From: Ampelocalamus luodianensis
Taxonomy: Eukaryota > Streptophyta > Magnoliopsida > Poales > Poaceae
Reading direction: 5' to 3'
Assembly: GCA_036346255.1 (NCBI GenBank)
Contig: CM070639.1
Span: forward strand, 816,001-880,000
DNA: 64,000 bases
The notes under the pieces: model-generated
What the model was told of the DNA's origin: nothing
The model's input: the letters and a program-made list of their open reading frames with translations, nothing else
Database searches by the model: none
In this document: in pieces, positions 48,700 through 61,500 of the stretch
How positions within the stretch are numbered: the first letter of the stretch is position 1
Layout: each line of letters begins with the position of its first letter
Translations under genes and position numbers: made by a program

Positions 48700-49980
48700 A
48701 GGAGAAGTGAAAAGAAAACCGCGCATGAAAAATAAAGGGCGAAAAAGGAAAAAAAAATTACTACGTATCATCGAACAACTCTCTCCTTCACCATGTATCA
48801 TCAAATAACTCTTTATTTACAATATATCATTAGATTCCAAGTTTTCTTTACGATATATCATCGCAATTCGTCCAAGCTCGTCCGTCAAGCATACTAATTC
48901 AATGATCATGCTTTGCTACGAATTAAAAAAAAAATAGTCCTATCATGTCAGGTTGCCAACCGTCGTTGTGTTCGGCGACACGATCTGAGCTGTCGGTACT
49001 CTGCTCACCGATCCAATAGACACCAAAAAAGGTAAAAAGGACGGACAACTCCGACTCTAATTTTTAAATAGTAGAAATCATGTTTCTCAAAAATGCTCAA
49101 AATACCCATGATTACAAAAAGAGACTGTCAATTGTGGCCCACATGGCAGACAAGGCCTGCTCCCAACCTCTCTCTCCTCAACCGCTTCTCTCAAACCTAG
49201 ATCCCCAGATCGGGAGCCCTCCAACGTGTTTGAAGGCGCGAGTACCCACCGGCGGCGCGGTTCTTCCCGATGGTGTGGCTTCTCCTGGCGGCTCGACCCC
49301 AACCGGCGGCATGGTTTCCTCCTCCGGCGTGGGCCCTCATGGTGGCGCGCTCCCTCCCAGCTGCGCGGTTTGCCTCGGCGGCATGGCTTCCACGGGCGGC
49401 GCATCTTCCTCCGATGACGCGGCTTCCCACCGTTGTGGCACGGTTTGCCTCGGCAGCTTTGGTTGCGCCCGCCCCCCCCCCGATGATGCAAGCTTTGGTA
49501 ACGTTGATGTGCTACTGTGTGAAAACTATGGATTTCTAATGTCTCTAAGCACTTCTTATGGCATTTCTTTGATTGTTTTTTTTATGAATCACTGGGATGT
49601 GCATATGAAATTGAAAGTGATGTTGTTAGGCCTACCCTTGATCCTTGCTTTCATAATGCATATGATTTCTGGGACGAGACACTAGTTAGAGATACCAGTG
49701 AAGGGGGCAGAGATGTTGAATGCAGATCTTAGGCTAAACTGGGCGTGCTAGGGAGACTAATCTGGTGCAGTTAAATTGGCAAAATGCAATCAATTTTCTC
49801 ATGTTTTATGATGTGTTTGGATTCTCTACACCCTTGTTCATCAAAGGGGGAGAGAGAGAGAGGAGTTGTTGGTGTTGGTGCCCCTAATTCCTCCATGCTC
49901 ATTTTTTAAAAATTAATCTTGGGATCTAAGGGAGAGTTTTATTTTTAAAAAATAATCCAAATTGCTAAGGTGTAAAGGTA
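48700..49980. other. Repeat-derived region with a GC-rich open frame
   Basis: Near 48765-48860 several TATCATC-type motifs recur at 30- to 45-base spacing. At 49080-49685 a 201-codon frame starts in AT-rich DNA, then has a low-complexity GC-rich middle (Gly, Pro and Ser repeats). I recognise no domain. It resembles transposon-borne GC-rich DNA, not a gene. Confidence 0.4.
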
Positions 49981-50535
49981 CAAGATACAACCGATAAATC
50001 TAAAAGATGCTTATGGATTACCCTTTTTTGCATACATATGTACCATTTTGTAATTTTTTTAATTACAAAATTTTCAATTTGCACAAGATACAACTGATAA
50101 ATCGAAAAGATGCTTACGGATTATCATATGTATCCAATTTTGTAATTTTTTTAATTACAAAATTTTCAATTTGCACAAGATACAAGCGATAAATCTAAAA
50201 GATGCTTATGGATTATCGTATGTATCCAATTTTGTAATTTTTTTAATTACAAAATTTTCAATTTGCACAAGATACGACCGATAAGTCTAAAAGATGCTTA
50301 CGGATTATCATATGTATCCAATTTTGTAATTTTTTAATTACAAAATTTTCAATTTGCACAAGATACAACCGATAAATCTAAAAGATGCTTACGGATTATC
50401 ATATGTATCCAATTTTGTATTTTTTTTTAATTACAAAATTCTCAATTTGCACAAGATACAACCGATAAATCTAAAAGATGCTTACGGATTACCATTTTGT
50501 GCATACATATGTATCATATGTGCCATTTTGTACAA
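49981..50535. repeat. Tandem array, period about 92 bp, 6 units
   Basis: CAAGATACAACCGATAAATC or a close variant starts at 49981, 50084, 50176, 50268, 50359 and 50452. Each unit continues with AAAAGATGCTTACGGATTA and AATTACAAAATTTTCAATTT. Confidence 0.9.
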
Positions 50536-50544
50536 CCGATAAAT

Positions 50545-50702
50545 CTATATAAAAAAATAATCCAAATTGCTAAGGTGTAAAGATGCCACTAATTGTATAC
50601 CTTAATTACCAAGATATCATATGTATGCACATAATGGTAATCTGTAAGCATCTTTAGATTTATCGGTTGTATCTTGTGCAAATTGAAAATTTTGTAATTG
50701 AT
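50545..50702. repeat. Inverted copy of the 92-bp unit with a duplicated flank
   Basis: GTAAGCATCTTTAGATTTATCGG...CAAATTGAAAATTTTGTAATT is the reverse complement of one array unit. AATAATCCAAATTGCTAAGGTGTAAAG just before it is a direct repeat of 49949-49977, which precedes the array. Confidence 0.8.
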
Positions 50703-50880
50703 ATCAGCGAGATCATGTTTTGTCATTGTCATCGTTCGAGATGTATACAGAATTTTACACACTTGCGCAACTGTAAGTTCACATTTTTCACGAACCGTAA
50801 GTCCATAATTGATGTATGAAGCCGGTTACCCTGGTGATCCTCCTCCAAACTCCTGACGATTGACAACTCAACAATTGGGA

Positions 50881-51097
50881 TGTTTGGTTTGAAGGACCAG
50901 ATGGCGTCCGATCCTAATTCTGAATCTAGCTTATTTGTTTGGTTTGATAAATAAAATGAGTTGGTCTATCACCACCTCATCCCTTGTAAGCATAAACTTA
51001 GTACAAAATAAAGAATAGTGCCATCCCACCAATTTTATGAGATCATCCCATTATGGACCATTCCATTCTAGAATAAGGTGATCCTTCGAACCAAACA
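50881..51097. mobile_element. MITE of about 217 bp
   Basis: TGTTTGGTTTGAAGGA at the left is mirrored by TCCTTCGAACCAAACA at the right with one mismatch. The inside is non-coding. Confidence 0.6.
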
Positions 51098-51982
51098 CTA
51101 TATGTATGCAACTCTGTAAGATCATACTTGCATTAAACTAAACATCAACAGAGATTCTACCGAGCACGCTGAGTAAACCTAATAATTAGCAATCTCAAGG
51201 AGAGAGTAATGATTAGATTTGGTGAGCAAAAGGTGTCAAGTTTCATCTCAGCAAGTCAGCAGCCGGTGGCTGATCGCCTGACTTTGCAGTCTGTCTGTAC
51301 GGATCATACTACTACGCTCTTCTGAAAACTGAACCTCCCATCCTACCAGCTTAATTGGGGTGGGAAATTGAATTCAACAGTAGGTGGTGCTGGAACCACA
51401 GCAATTTCATTTTCTCACACCTACTCCTCCGTCAATTTTTACGTGAGATTTTTACTTGGTCAAGAAAATGAGATCAAAACGAAGCGCGGCAAGTTACATA
51501 TGTGCATCAACTTTTCTTGCCAGATGCATGGGCCTTTCCAGGGCAATTGCCGGTTGCAAAGTGCATGGCATCTTCACTCTTCGGTTATATTTCTCGTGAA
51601 GTTGGAATCCATCTTGTCTTTGCTTTCTTTAGTTTTTGATCCCTTACAATCATACTAAAAACCTACTATTGAAAAGCAAATGACCCATCTTTACTTTTAT
51701 TCTCAGACACTTTCAAATGCGAGCGTCTAATTAGAGATCGGCAGGTGGCATGCAATTCGTAATTCATGAGTGATGATTAGGTCAAATCATTGTCTTAAAT
51801 CATTCGGGCAAGACAAAATCGCTGTCAAGTTCCACAACACCTTGGCCCCTCCGTTGTCACTTCGTGCCTATATATCTTGCTTTCGGGTTAGGTGACAAAT
51901 CAAATGTACATGGAGCATGAATACATTTCATTTGCAGGCTGTACTTTAGGGATCTTGTGAGATCAAACCTCCGTATAAGAGA
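51098..51982. other. Intergenic, no gene seen
   Basis: A 96-codon frame at 51368-51658 is not supported by any recognisable domain or splice context. Confidence 0.45.
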
Positions 51983-52399
51983 GGAAAAATTCCGTCCATG
52001 GCATTGGTTATGCCACTACTTTTTGCTTAATTGGTACTATGCCATTTTATTCAAAAATTTCTTTGAAAGATACCATTTGGACAGGGTCAATGCCCGTTGA
52101 CTAAGCGAAAAAGACCCTTTTGCCCTTCCAAATATGTTGATTTTCAATCAGTTGCCATAGAAATTATTACTCTTTAATACTCCTAAGTGTGATTGACTCT
52201 TTTGTGATGAGATCTGTTTGGAAATTCAACATATTTGGAGGGGCAAAAAATCCTTTCTGCTCAGTCAACGTGCATTGACCTTGCATAATGGCATTTTCCA
52301 AAGGAATTTTCGAATCCAATAGCATAGTATCAATTAGGCGAAAAGCAGTGGTATAACCCAAAACCGCCAAATAACCTGTGGCATAGACCAAAATTTTCC
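51983..52399. mobile_element. MITE of about 417 bp
   Basis: GGAAAAATTCCGTCCATGGCA at the left matches the reverse complement of the right end, GGAAAATTTTGGTCTATGCCA, imperfectly. Further inside, AATATGTTGA and GGTCAATGCCCGTTGACT pair with AACATATTTGG and AGTCAACGTGCATTGACC. The structure is foldback and non-coding. Confidence 0.65.
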
Positions 52400-53756
52400 T
52401 ATATGAGACGACATTAGACGGCAAATCAAGCCGAATTCTGAATATACCAATTCTCCAGGTGTATTCTTGGCTCATCATCTAATTAATTTGTGGTTGGTTC
52501 ATAGCCCGATCAATTTTATCTGAAACAGCATAAAAGCGTGTGTGTCAGGCTTTAGGTTTACATCGCTGTCTAAATGATATGAAATGAGTACAGATTGGTT
52601 CATAGGTCATCTGTACTCAATTACATCATAGTACAGTAAAATGTGGAATAAAATGTCCAAGTTTCAGTGTTTTGCAACAGTTCAATGTGACTTCTGAAAG
52701 AAACCTTCCTTCGATTAGATTACTTGACAAATGGAATGATGTATGCTTGTCCGGGTCTTTTGCATTTGATAGCTGTACCTGGTGATACGAGTACTGAGCT
52801 GCAGAGTGGGATGGAAGAAAGAGTTGGTACAACATGTAGGCCACAAACAAAATCAAAGAGATTGCCAAAAGAGCTGTACAATTGAAAATAATGATACGCC
52901 AATAATTTAAGAGACATCAAATTAATTGAAAAATAGGCATTGTTCTCCCGTCATTTGGAGCTTAATCCGCCTCTTAAGGAATCAATGGTGAAATCTGAGT
53001 ACTAATTGAACGCCCTGCTGCAAGTTGTCAAGGTGGTATTCAGAAAATTTTGAGAGTTTTCTCCATTTGGAGTGGTTTCAGTGGACGGAAGCACTAAATA
53101 ATATCCATGTAGAATAGGTTGCAAATGGTGGGTTACCAAACTGAGATTTTAATCATAAAAAATGTACTTATCTGAAACTGAAAGAGAGGGCAGAGAGATT
53201 CTTTACAGCAGCTACTTTTATGCTTGCTGTGATGATAAAGCTTCTCTTCAAGTTGTTCACCAGAAACGTAGAGGGAAAAAAACAAAGGAAATGTTATAGA
53301 AGACATGCATGCCGCATACCTTGGATCAATCACACAATGACACAAGTAAAACCAACTCACAATTTCGTTTTAGAAAACAACTCACAATGAGTTGCTGGTC
53401 ACAGCACAGCACACAGTGCAAACTGCATCCACGATCCAATAAAAATAACAAGCAAGAAGAGAGAACAAACTTGGTCATGCTCAGGCCTTCCTTTTCTTTC
53501 CCTCTTCTTTTCAGAAAAGCAGGAATGCACCTTTTCCCTCCCTTCTTTTTAATTAGTAACATGGTATAATTTTCAGAAAGGCAGAACCGAATATGAAACT
53601 AAAGATAATCTACTTTAGGTGGTGCAATCACAGTCATGCAAAGGCAGTAGCAAGATTGGGCTACTTCTGTTATACAACCATGCATGCATGATTGATCTCA
53701 TCCTTTTTCTTTTATTTAAAGGCAATACATTGTCCTAATCCTAATTAATTTTATTT
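52400..53756. other. Intergenic, no gene seen
   Basis: No exon, tandem repeat or terminal structure is convincing. Confidence 0.4.
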
Positions 53757-55518
53757 TTGTGTTGCCAGCCATATCGTTACCCACAGTTATTGAAAGATAA
53801 AATCGAGAAGCAATGCAATGAGATGTTGGCACAAGGTATTATCCACGAGAGTACTTCGGCCTTTTCATCTCTGGTTTTACTTGTCAAAAAGCAAGACGCT
53901 TCTTGCCTTTTTTTACGTGGATTATCGTGCCCTCAACGACAAGACCATCAAAGACAAATTTACGTGGATTCTGACAAGGTAGAAGCTGTTCAAGCATGGC
54001 CGAAACCACTCACCCTCCGTGGTCTTCGTGGATTCCTCGGTCTTACAGGATATTATCGTAAATTCATCAAAGAATATGGTTCGGTAGCCGCTCCTCTCAC
54101 CAAATTGATCAAAAAAGAAGCTTTTTTATGGACCACTAAGGCCGATTCTGCCTTTTCGGCCTTGAAGGCAGCACTAGCCACGACTCCCGCACTTCATCTT
54201 CCGGATTTCGCTAAACGTTTTACGGTGAATTGTGATGTGTTCGGTGTAGGGTTTGGTGCGGTCTTGCATCAAGACGGGGGACCCATTGCATTTTTCAGTC
54301 GAGCGGTTGCTCCTCATCATACCAAGTTGGCCGTTTATGAGTGCGAACTGATCAGATTGGTTAAAGTCATTCAACACTGGCGGCCATATTTTTTGGGACG
54401 TGTGTTTCTTGTTCGGACTGATCACTATAACCTGAATTTTTTTGCTCGATCAACGTATGTCTACTATTCCACAACATACATGGGTGAGCAAGTTATTTGG
54501 TTACGATTTTTCGGTGGAATTTCGTCCCGATCACCAGAATGCAGTCGTGTATGCGTTGTCTCGACTCGGCGAAGAGGTAATGGCGGTTCAGGGTTTGTCC
54601 AGTCCTGACTTCACCATATTTGATGGTCTTCGGTAGGAGATCTCCTCGATTCCCGAGTTTGTTGTGCTTCGGGATAAGGTGTTGGCCGGCATTGCTGATC
54701 CAGGTTGGACCGTCTTGGACGGGTTACTGTTATACAAGAGGCGCATTGTTGTGGCGGATTCCTTGCTCCTTTGGACCGATTTACTCATTGATGCTCACGG
54801 CACTTGTCATGAAGGCGTCCAGAAGAATTTGCATTGTTTTCGGTGACTTTATTCAAGTCCAAGATTATATGAAGCAAAATTATGACAAACATCATCGAGC
54901 ACTTCAATTTGAGGTGGGTGAATGGGCCAGGCTTCGCCTTCATCACTGTACGGCTCTCTCCCTCACTGATCAATAGCGTTCGAAGTTAGCTCAGTGTTTT
55001 TGTAGACCTTTTCGGGTCGAGGAACGTATTGGAATGGTTGCTTATCGTCTTCATCTTCCTCCCAAGGCTCGCATTCATAAAATCTTTCATGTCGCTTTAC
55101 TTAAGAAATATGAAGGTCCAATACCTCCTGTTGCAGGACGCCTACTGGACATTATTCATGGTTGTGTGGTACCTTCACCTTTCTGTATTGGTAGAGCTCG
55201 TCTCAACTGTGGTACTTGGGAGCTTCTCGTGCAATGGGTAGGTTGTCCTCCATCGACGCTACATGGGAGAAGTTACAAGATTTTCAGCAGCGCTATCCTC
55301 TATTTCAGCTCGAGGATGAGCTATTTTGTGGAGAGAGAGATAATGTTGTAGACGCGTTTATTGGCAAGACGTATCAACGACGCAAGCGCAAGAGCTCCAG
55401 GGAGGATTCGGCTGGAGTCGCTGCAACTGAATCGGACTCGGTTCCTGAAACCGAACCGAATCCGGGTCTTGTAGCCGATCACAGCAATGGCTTGGATACT
55501 GCTTCCATAAGGCAGTAG
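53757..55518 (+). pseudogene. Decayed Gypsy polyprotein fragment
   Basis: Reverse transcriptase starts abruptly (YRYPQLLKDKIEKQCNEMLA) and loses its catalytic core between about 53910 and 53960. It resumes at the connection segment (LRGFLGLTGYYRKFIKEYGS) and RNase H (LHLPDFAKRFTVNCDVFGVG, FFSRAVAPHHTKLAVYECEL). Most of the integrase is missing. A late part (AYRLHLPPKARIHKIFHVAL, about 55039-55098) and a chromodomain-like tail (ELLVQWVGC near 55222, then ATWEKLQDFQQRYPLFQLED) follow in another frame. The order identifies a chromovirus-type Gypsy element. With the polymerase centre deleted it cannot be active. Confidence 0.85.
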
Positions 55519-55734
55519 ATAGATTAGGGAAGAGGGAAGGTTAGTTAGGAAGAATTGAGTTAGTATCTCCTTAGGAGATTGAGTTAGATAATGAGTTATA
55601 GATCGAATTAGAGTTCAAGTTAGTTTCCTTCCCGAATTGTGTTGTGCCTTCCTGATTTCGGAAAACCGAAATCTCCATTGCGCCTAGGCTATAAAAAGGC
55701 TGCATATGTAACTGAGAGGAGGCATTAAGAAATT
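55519..55734 (+). mobile_element. 3' remnant of the Gypsy fragment, probable partial LTR
   Basis: After the polyprotein stop the sequence reaches a TATAAAAAGG box at about 55690, as expected inside an LTR. It is cut at 55735 by the inverted-repeat element and seems to continue after 57107. Confidence 0.5.
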
Positions 55735-57107
55735 GGGAAAATTGGCTACAGGCCACTGCAAATTCGCCTCCTTTGCCAACGGACATCCGAAATTCGTAGT
55801 GCAGCCAAATGACACCGCAAAAACGTGTAATTTTGCTATAAGACACTAAGACGATTATTATATCATTTTCGGGTGGAAGAGGAGAGAGAAAGCACGTGAA
55901 ATGTCTCTTTTACCCTTCCTCTTCTCTTCACTCTCTCTCTCTGCCTCACGGCGCCGCTGCCTCTAGCGCCTTCTTCCTCTTCCACCTCCAGCTTCCTTCG
56001 CCACTTCCCCCTCGCAACACCCCCGCCACCAGTCCTTCTTCCTTCCGGTGTCGCCGCCTCCTCCAACGGCTGATCCACTCGCCACGGCCGCTGCCTCCTC
56101 CTCTTCGCGTGGCCTCCTCCTCGGCACGGCCGCCGCCGCCTCCTCTTCGCGCCGCCTCCCACTCGCCACGGTCGAGAAGGCCAGCTCGAGTCGCCTCTAC
56201 GCTCTTTCCATCTCCCCCAAGCTCCTTCACCCGTCCTCTCCTCCCCGAGCTCCAAGTAAGCAATGACCCGAATGCCAACCATCGAGTCGCCGCGCCGCCT
56301 CCAAGCACTCAGGCGAGCTTCGGTCCTTCTCGACCGCGTCACGACGCGCCCAACCCCACATGGAGCATAAACCCTCCGTCAATTTGAAGAATCCCCCACC
56401 GGAGAGCCGCGCCCGAGCCCTCTTCCCCTGTTCCGGCCAATATCGCCTCCACCACCGCCACTTCCTCTCCGACCGTCCTCCCTCCAATTCCTTCATACGG
56501 GAGTATACCCTAACCTTCCTCTACCTCCTCCAACCTCTCATCCACTCTCTCTTCTTTCCCAGGTCGCCACCACCGTTGGAGCTCCCGCGCCGCCGCGAGC
56601 CCGCTTCGGCTTCTCCCCGCCGCCGCTACCGGTCCCGGTGAGTTCCCCTGGGCCTCCTCATGCTCATACTCGTCCTAAGTCTCCTTCCCCCTCACCCGAG
56701 CGTCGCCCCACCTTGCTACCCCCACGGTTGGCCGCCGCTTGCATCCTCCCAGCAGCCACAGTGCCGTCGGAGCCGCGCCAAGACCACCCTCATGGTCGCC
56801 TTCACCCCCTGGTCCCATTTTAGCCATCGCTTTAGCCTCTCTGCCGCTCCAATCGTCGGCGATCAGCACCTCCCCCAAACTGGTCGACTGGTACACGCAA
56901 AGCAAGAGAAGAGGAAGGAGACCGAAGGGTAAAAGAGACATTTCACATGCTTTCTCTCTCCTCTTCCACCCGAAAATGATATAATAATCGTCTTAGTCTC
57001 TTATAGCAAAATTATACGTTTTTGCGGTGTCTTTTGGCTGCACCACGAATTTCGGATGTCCGTTGGCAAAGGAGGCGAATTTGCAGTGGCCTGTAGCCAA
57101 TTTTCCC
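55735..57107. mobile_element. Pack-MULE-like element, 1373 bp, with 183-bp terminal inverted repeats
   Basis: Arms 55735-55917 and 56925-57107 are reverse complements over 183 bases with only a few mismatches, beginning GGGAAAATTGGCTACAGG. Flanks AAGAAATT (left) and AAGAAATA (right) agree at 7 of 8 positions, a probable target duplication. The 1-kb inside is much more GC-rich than its surroundings, has several long proline- and serine-rich frames, and carries a strong donor-like GTAAGC at 56254. No transposase is present. Long arms around a GC-rich gene-like core are the usual form of rice Pack-MULEs. I could not name a parent gene. Confidence 0.75.
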
Positions 57108-57716
57108 AAGAAATAAGAGAAAAGTTACCTCAAAAAATTTCGGCTTCGACAGACCAGAGCCTCACCGGCCAAAGCAAGTCCAGCCGACCGAGGGCGATCC
57201 TCGCCTCCGCCTTCTATCTTGGCCTTTTGCATCTCCATTTTTCTCGCTTCCCACGCCGTATCATCAAATACCTTGACTAATGCAAAAGGACACATGTTGG
57301 TGTTAATGCCTTTCTGGAACCCAAAGATACATTAAGCTTTGTGGTCAAAGAGTCACCAGACTACTTCCAGTCCCAGCAGACTAAAATGTCATCAGAAAGG
57401 AGTAACCCTGAAGGAATTAACAGGACGATCTCTAATAATCCAGCTTAATAGAATAAGCCAATAAAAAAAAGTAGGACCAAACTCCTTTTAGGCATACTTT
57501 TATATTACCATAATGACAACCATGAAGTGGTACCGGATCTGGAGGTTGGCCTTTCTTTTGGACAGCTGCAGGCATCATCTGGTGTAATTTCAGCGGAAAG
57601 AAAGAAAGAAGGGAATACACTTTGGAATAAAGCACCCTATCCCATGTGTTTGATTATCTAAGCGATGCATGTGACTGTGACTAATTACAGAAAGGGAAAA
57701 AAAACCATAAAACATA
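57108..57716. other. Continuation of the interrupted LTR, then intergenic DNA
   Basis: The flank resumes with AGAGAAAAGTTACC. Nothing coding is recognised. Confidence 0.4.
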
Positions 57717-57756
57717 CTTTTTTAATTTGCCACCCTTATCTAATTATCTTTTACTT

Positions 57757-58126
57757 ACCCCCTATAAGTTAAGTTGGCGTGCAAATACCTCTTACCGTAT
57801 GTTAGCACTATTTCTCTTGGTTTTCATTATTTTTCAAACTTGTTTTAGTGATGTTAATACTTATTCAATGATCATAATACTAATTTCAATTGTTCGGGTG
57901 ATTTCGGCGCTTGTAATGCACAATTTCATTACTAATATGTTAATACTGAAATCGTGTATTGCAAATACCGAAATCACTCAAATCATTGAAATCAGTGTTG
58001 AAATCACTTAAATAAGTACCAGAATCATTGAAACAAGTGCCAAAGGTAATTAAAACCATGAGAAAATAGTGTAAACATGTGACCTAAGGGGTATGTGTAA
58101 GCCAACTTAACTTATGAGGGGCTGAT
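57757..58126. mobile_element. MITE-like inverted-repeat element
   Basis: CCCCTATAAGTTAAGTTGGC at the left is mirrored by GCCAACTTAACTTATGAGGGG at the right with few differences. The inside has short AAATCA-type direct repeats. Confidence 0.6.
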
Positions 58127-58588
58127 GGGGTGTTTATGGATTTTTTTTTTCCCACAACGGAAATCTTAGCCAGTTCCAATACTTGTGCAAGAAGGGGGAA
58201 AAAGGATTTGTGATCTTGGAGGATATTACACGTGTTGAGGTGACTTTAATTTGACCAAAAAATAATCCCAAATCACAGGACACCACCAAGTCGTTTGGAA
58301 GCTATCTAGCCAATCATCATCTGAATGATGGAATTAAGTTGTGATCACATGGTTCTTGGTGTCATCAATTAAGATGAGGTACTAGCCTACCCGACCGAGA
58401 TCGATTTCATATATATGATGATGACGATGAATCATATGATGTATCGATCCATGACGGTATGCATGTGCCCAAATGGATGAGCTAGTGATGCCTTTCATGA
58501 TCAGCAGCTACTAGTAATGTCATGCAAATGAGGTCGACATGGCACAACATGCATGCTGTGTCTCAACATATATACTAAATATACTAAA
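58127..58588. other. Intergenic, nothing recognised
   Basis: No exon or repeat is convincing. Confidence 0.4.
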
Positions 58589-61500
58589 TGTTGGGACCTA
58601 AAAATACAATTCTGGATTCTTTGTGTATCCTGCACTAGTCCAGGACCACGCTATTGCACACAGTAACAACGTAGATAAATATCGATCCACACAAGCGATT
58701 AATAGCATAACCGAGTAATTTGAATAACAAATAATAGTTTTGACCTTATGGTCGAGTTTACACTTATTAAGCCACACATAGCTAACAATAAAGAAATCAG
58801 CAGCAGAACAAAATAATCTCCAGCGGAATCCCATCAATTCGCTACAGGCAACCGACTGGGATCACAACCCTAACGATCAGCACCTTCAACGAACTCCTCC
58901 TCGAAAGCAGACGATGACTCCTCTTCTTCTATAGATTTGTTTGCAGTAAGCATGAGTACACAATCGTACTCGTAAGATATACCACAAAATGCAATTTATA
59001 GATGCAGACTTATTCCAAAGGAAATGACTTCTGTGGGTTTTTTTTGCAGAAATATAACATTTACAATTGAATACAAGTGATAGATTGAAATCAACTTAAA
59101 ACAAATAGACAATAATAATTTAACAGTTTGTTTTCACAAAGAATACAAATCTAATCAATTTAATTCACATAGTCATATGACTTATATCACGCAGCTGTCC
59201 CTTCCCAAGGTTTTATGAAAATCTACCCCTCATGTGAAATCCCCGAGCATGTCCATGACCGCGGACGCGGCTATTCGAATAGATTGATTAACACTCTGCA
59301 ATTGTTGTACACTTTACTCACACGATACGATCAGTGTAGCTAGCACTAATCATAACAAAACTTTTCTGAAACTTTATCTCAAACATTGATACTCCCGATG
59401 TGCTTTACCGCCATACCAACCTATACATAGTGATTGGTACGACACACACAGTTAGACAGGGAAGCGGCGAACCGTCCCACGATACAACTACCTAGTAGTA
59501 TACACATCCACCCATTCCAACACAGCCTAACCTATTACCTGAGTAGTTAATGCCAAGAATCCATAACTTACTAAGTTAGACCCGTCCCATCAGGCATGTG
59601 GTTGTACAAAAGCCTCAATTCAATGGCGCACAAAGTTAAGTTCTTAATTGACCAATACAAGACTTCCAATTTCTAATTATGCCATAAAGATTATCGTTCC
59701 CATGCAACACAGATCCACCATAAAATCACACAGTGCCACATGTCTCGGTCCAAATATTTTTTTCACCATGTTGGTTAAGTGCAACATGTGCCATCAACGA
59801 GTAATAGCACACAGTACACACAGTTTTATCACTTAGTTCCATAATCACTTAGTTAGGTTTATAATTACAACTCACATGAGATGATGACTCGTAGCAAGAC
59901 TAAGCAATCTACTCGTATTTAACCAACTCACGTTGGTGCTATGATAATATCAACTAAAATAATGAACCAATATAGAGTGACAAAAGATGATGGCAATACA
60001 ATAGACAAGGTGGATATAACAATTTGGATTGATAACTATACCCAAAAGCATTTAAATAATTACTTAAAGTAAATGCAATAATTTGAAACAATATACTTTT
60101 GAAAACTGGGATTCAGTATGATCAAATGTATGACTTGCCTTGGAATAGATCTAGGTACTGGTCTTGGTCTTGAGACACTCCTTCTTCTTCAAAAGTTCTT
60201 GAACTATTAACGTATACTCGCAAACGAAGCAAATAAATAAAATAAATAAATAATAGAGGCAAAACAAACTTTAAAAATTAAATAAAAATCTCGGATAAAT
60301 AGATCTCGAATTTAGATAGATTTAAGATTTTGAATGGGCTCAAATGGAGTTCAGATGAAAAAGATATGGCCCTCGAAATTTTGGATTTGAATCGACTACG
60401 ACCACGTAGTCGACTACGACCGCGGCAATCTTCGACCACGACAAACTTTAGCGGCGGCTACGACCGCACGTAATCAACAGCGGCTACGACCACGTGGTCG
60501 AAATCGCTACGACTACAACAGTCGAAAGCAATCCATGACCACAACAGTCAGAAGAGAAATCTACGACTACAGCAGTCGGAAACAATCTACGATCACAGCG
60601 GTCGGAAGCGACGAGTAGCACCCAAAGCAAACAGTACTCGAACGAACAATACTTGAATGAACAGTACTCAAACGAACAGTACTCGGATGAACAGTACTTG
60701 AACGACAACTGATGGCGAGGCTCGGGTTAGACCGGCAACGGCGAACGGCGGCGCTTCACTGGCGGCAGGTGGTGAGTGGTACTGGCGGATAGCTACGGCT
60801 ATTGTGAACCTTTGGGTGTTACCTCCAGGTGGTCGAATTGGACGGAGATGGTCGGCGGCGAGGTCGAAGCGGCGGAGATGGATCTGGTTTTGTTGGATGA
60901 AAGCTCCGACGACGATCTGACGACGTGGAAGAGTTCTGGAGGAAGCTACTGTGACGGCGGTCCCACGACCATAGAGCGACGACAATGGTGGCGACCATAG
61001 AGCGACGACAATGGTGGCTGGATTTGAAGAAAACGGCGGTGGCGACAAAACTCAAGATCTGCAAATGCGGCGGCTCTCAGGTTTTTGGAGGGCGATGACT
61101 TAGGGTTTCGGGACGAGGGCGCAGAGACGATCCTCGGGGACTATTTATAGGGGCTCGGGCGTCACGGGATAAGGAATCCTCAAATCGAGTCTGGGGTTTT
61201 AGTAGATAGAGACCGATTCGACGAGAGATTCAGCCAGATTTGGATGCGGCGCGATAAGAGATAAGATCTTACGTATTTTCTAGAAGGAGTTTAGTTGGAA
61301 GGGTCCAGTTGTCGGACGAGCTCGAAGATCAACAATGACGGATTTGGCTTCGGACTCCGCGAGGAAGACGACTCGGAGACGACAAACACGCGGGCCCACT
61401 CGTCAGCGAAAGCAAAGACGCGTGCGCGTTCGGACTAGCTGATCTGACCGTCTAGCCTCGACCGGACGATCCAAATAGCTTGTGACGTTCGGACCGGCCA

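Noticed and set aside
49981..50535. CRISPR-like array (regular repeats of about 92 bp)
   Set aside because: The whole unit is repeated without unique spacers, and this is a plant genome.
56227..56387. Proline- and serine-rich frames in the Pack-MULE-like core as a real gene
   Set aside because: No start context, domain or complete exon set. At best these are fragments of a captured gene.
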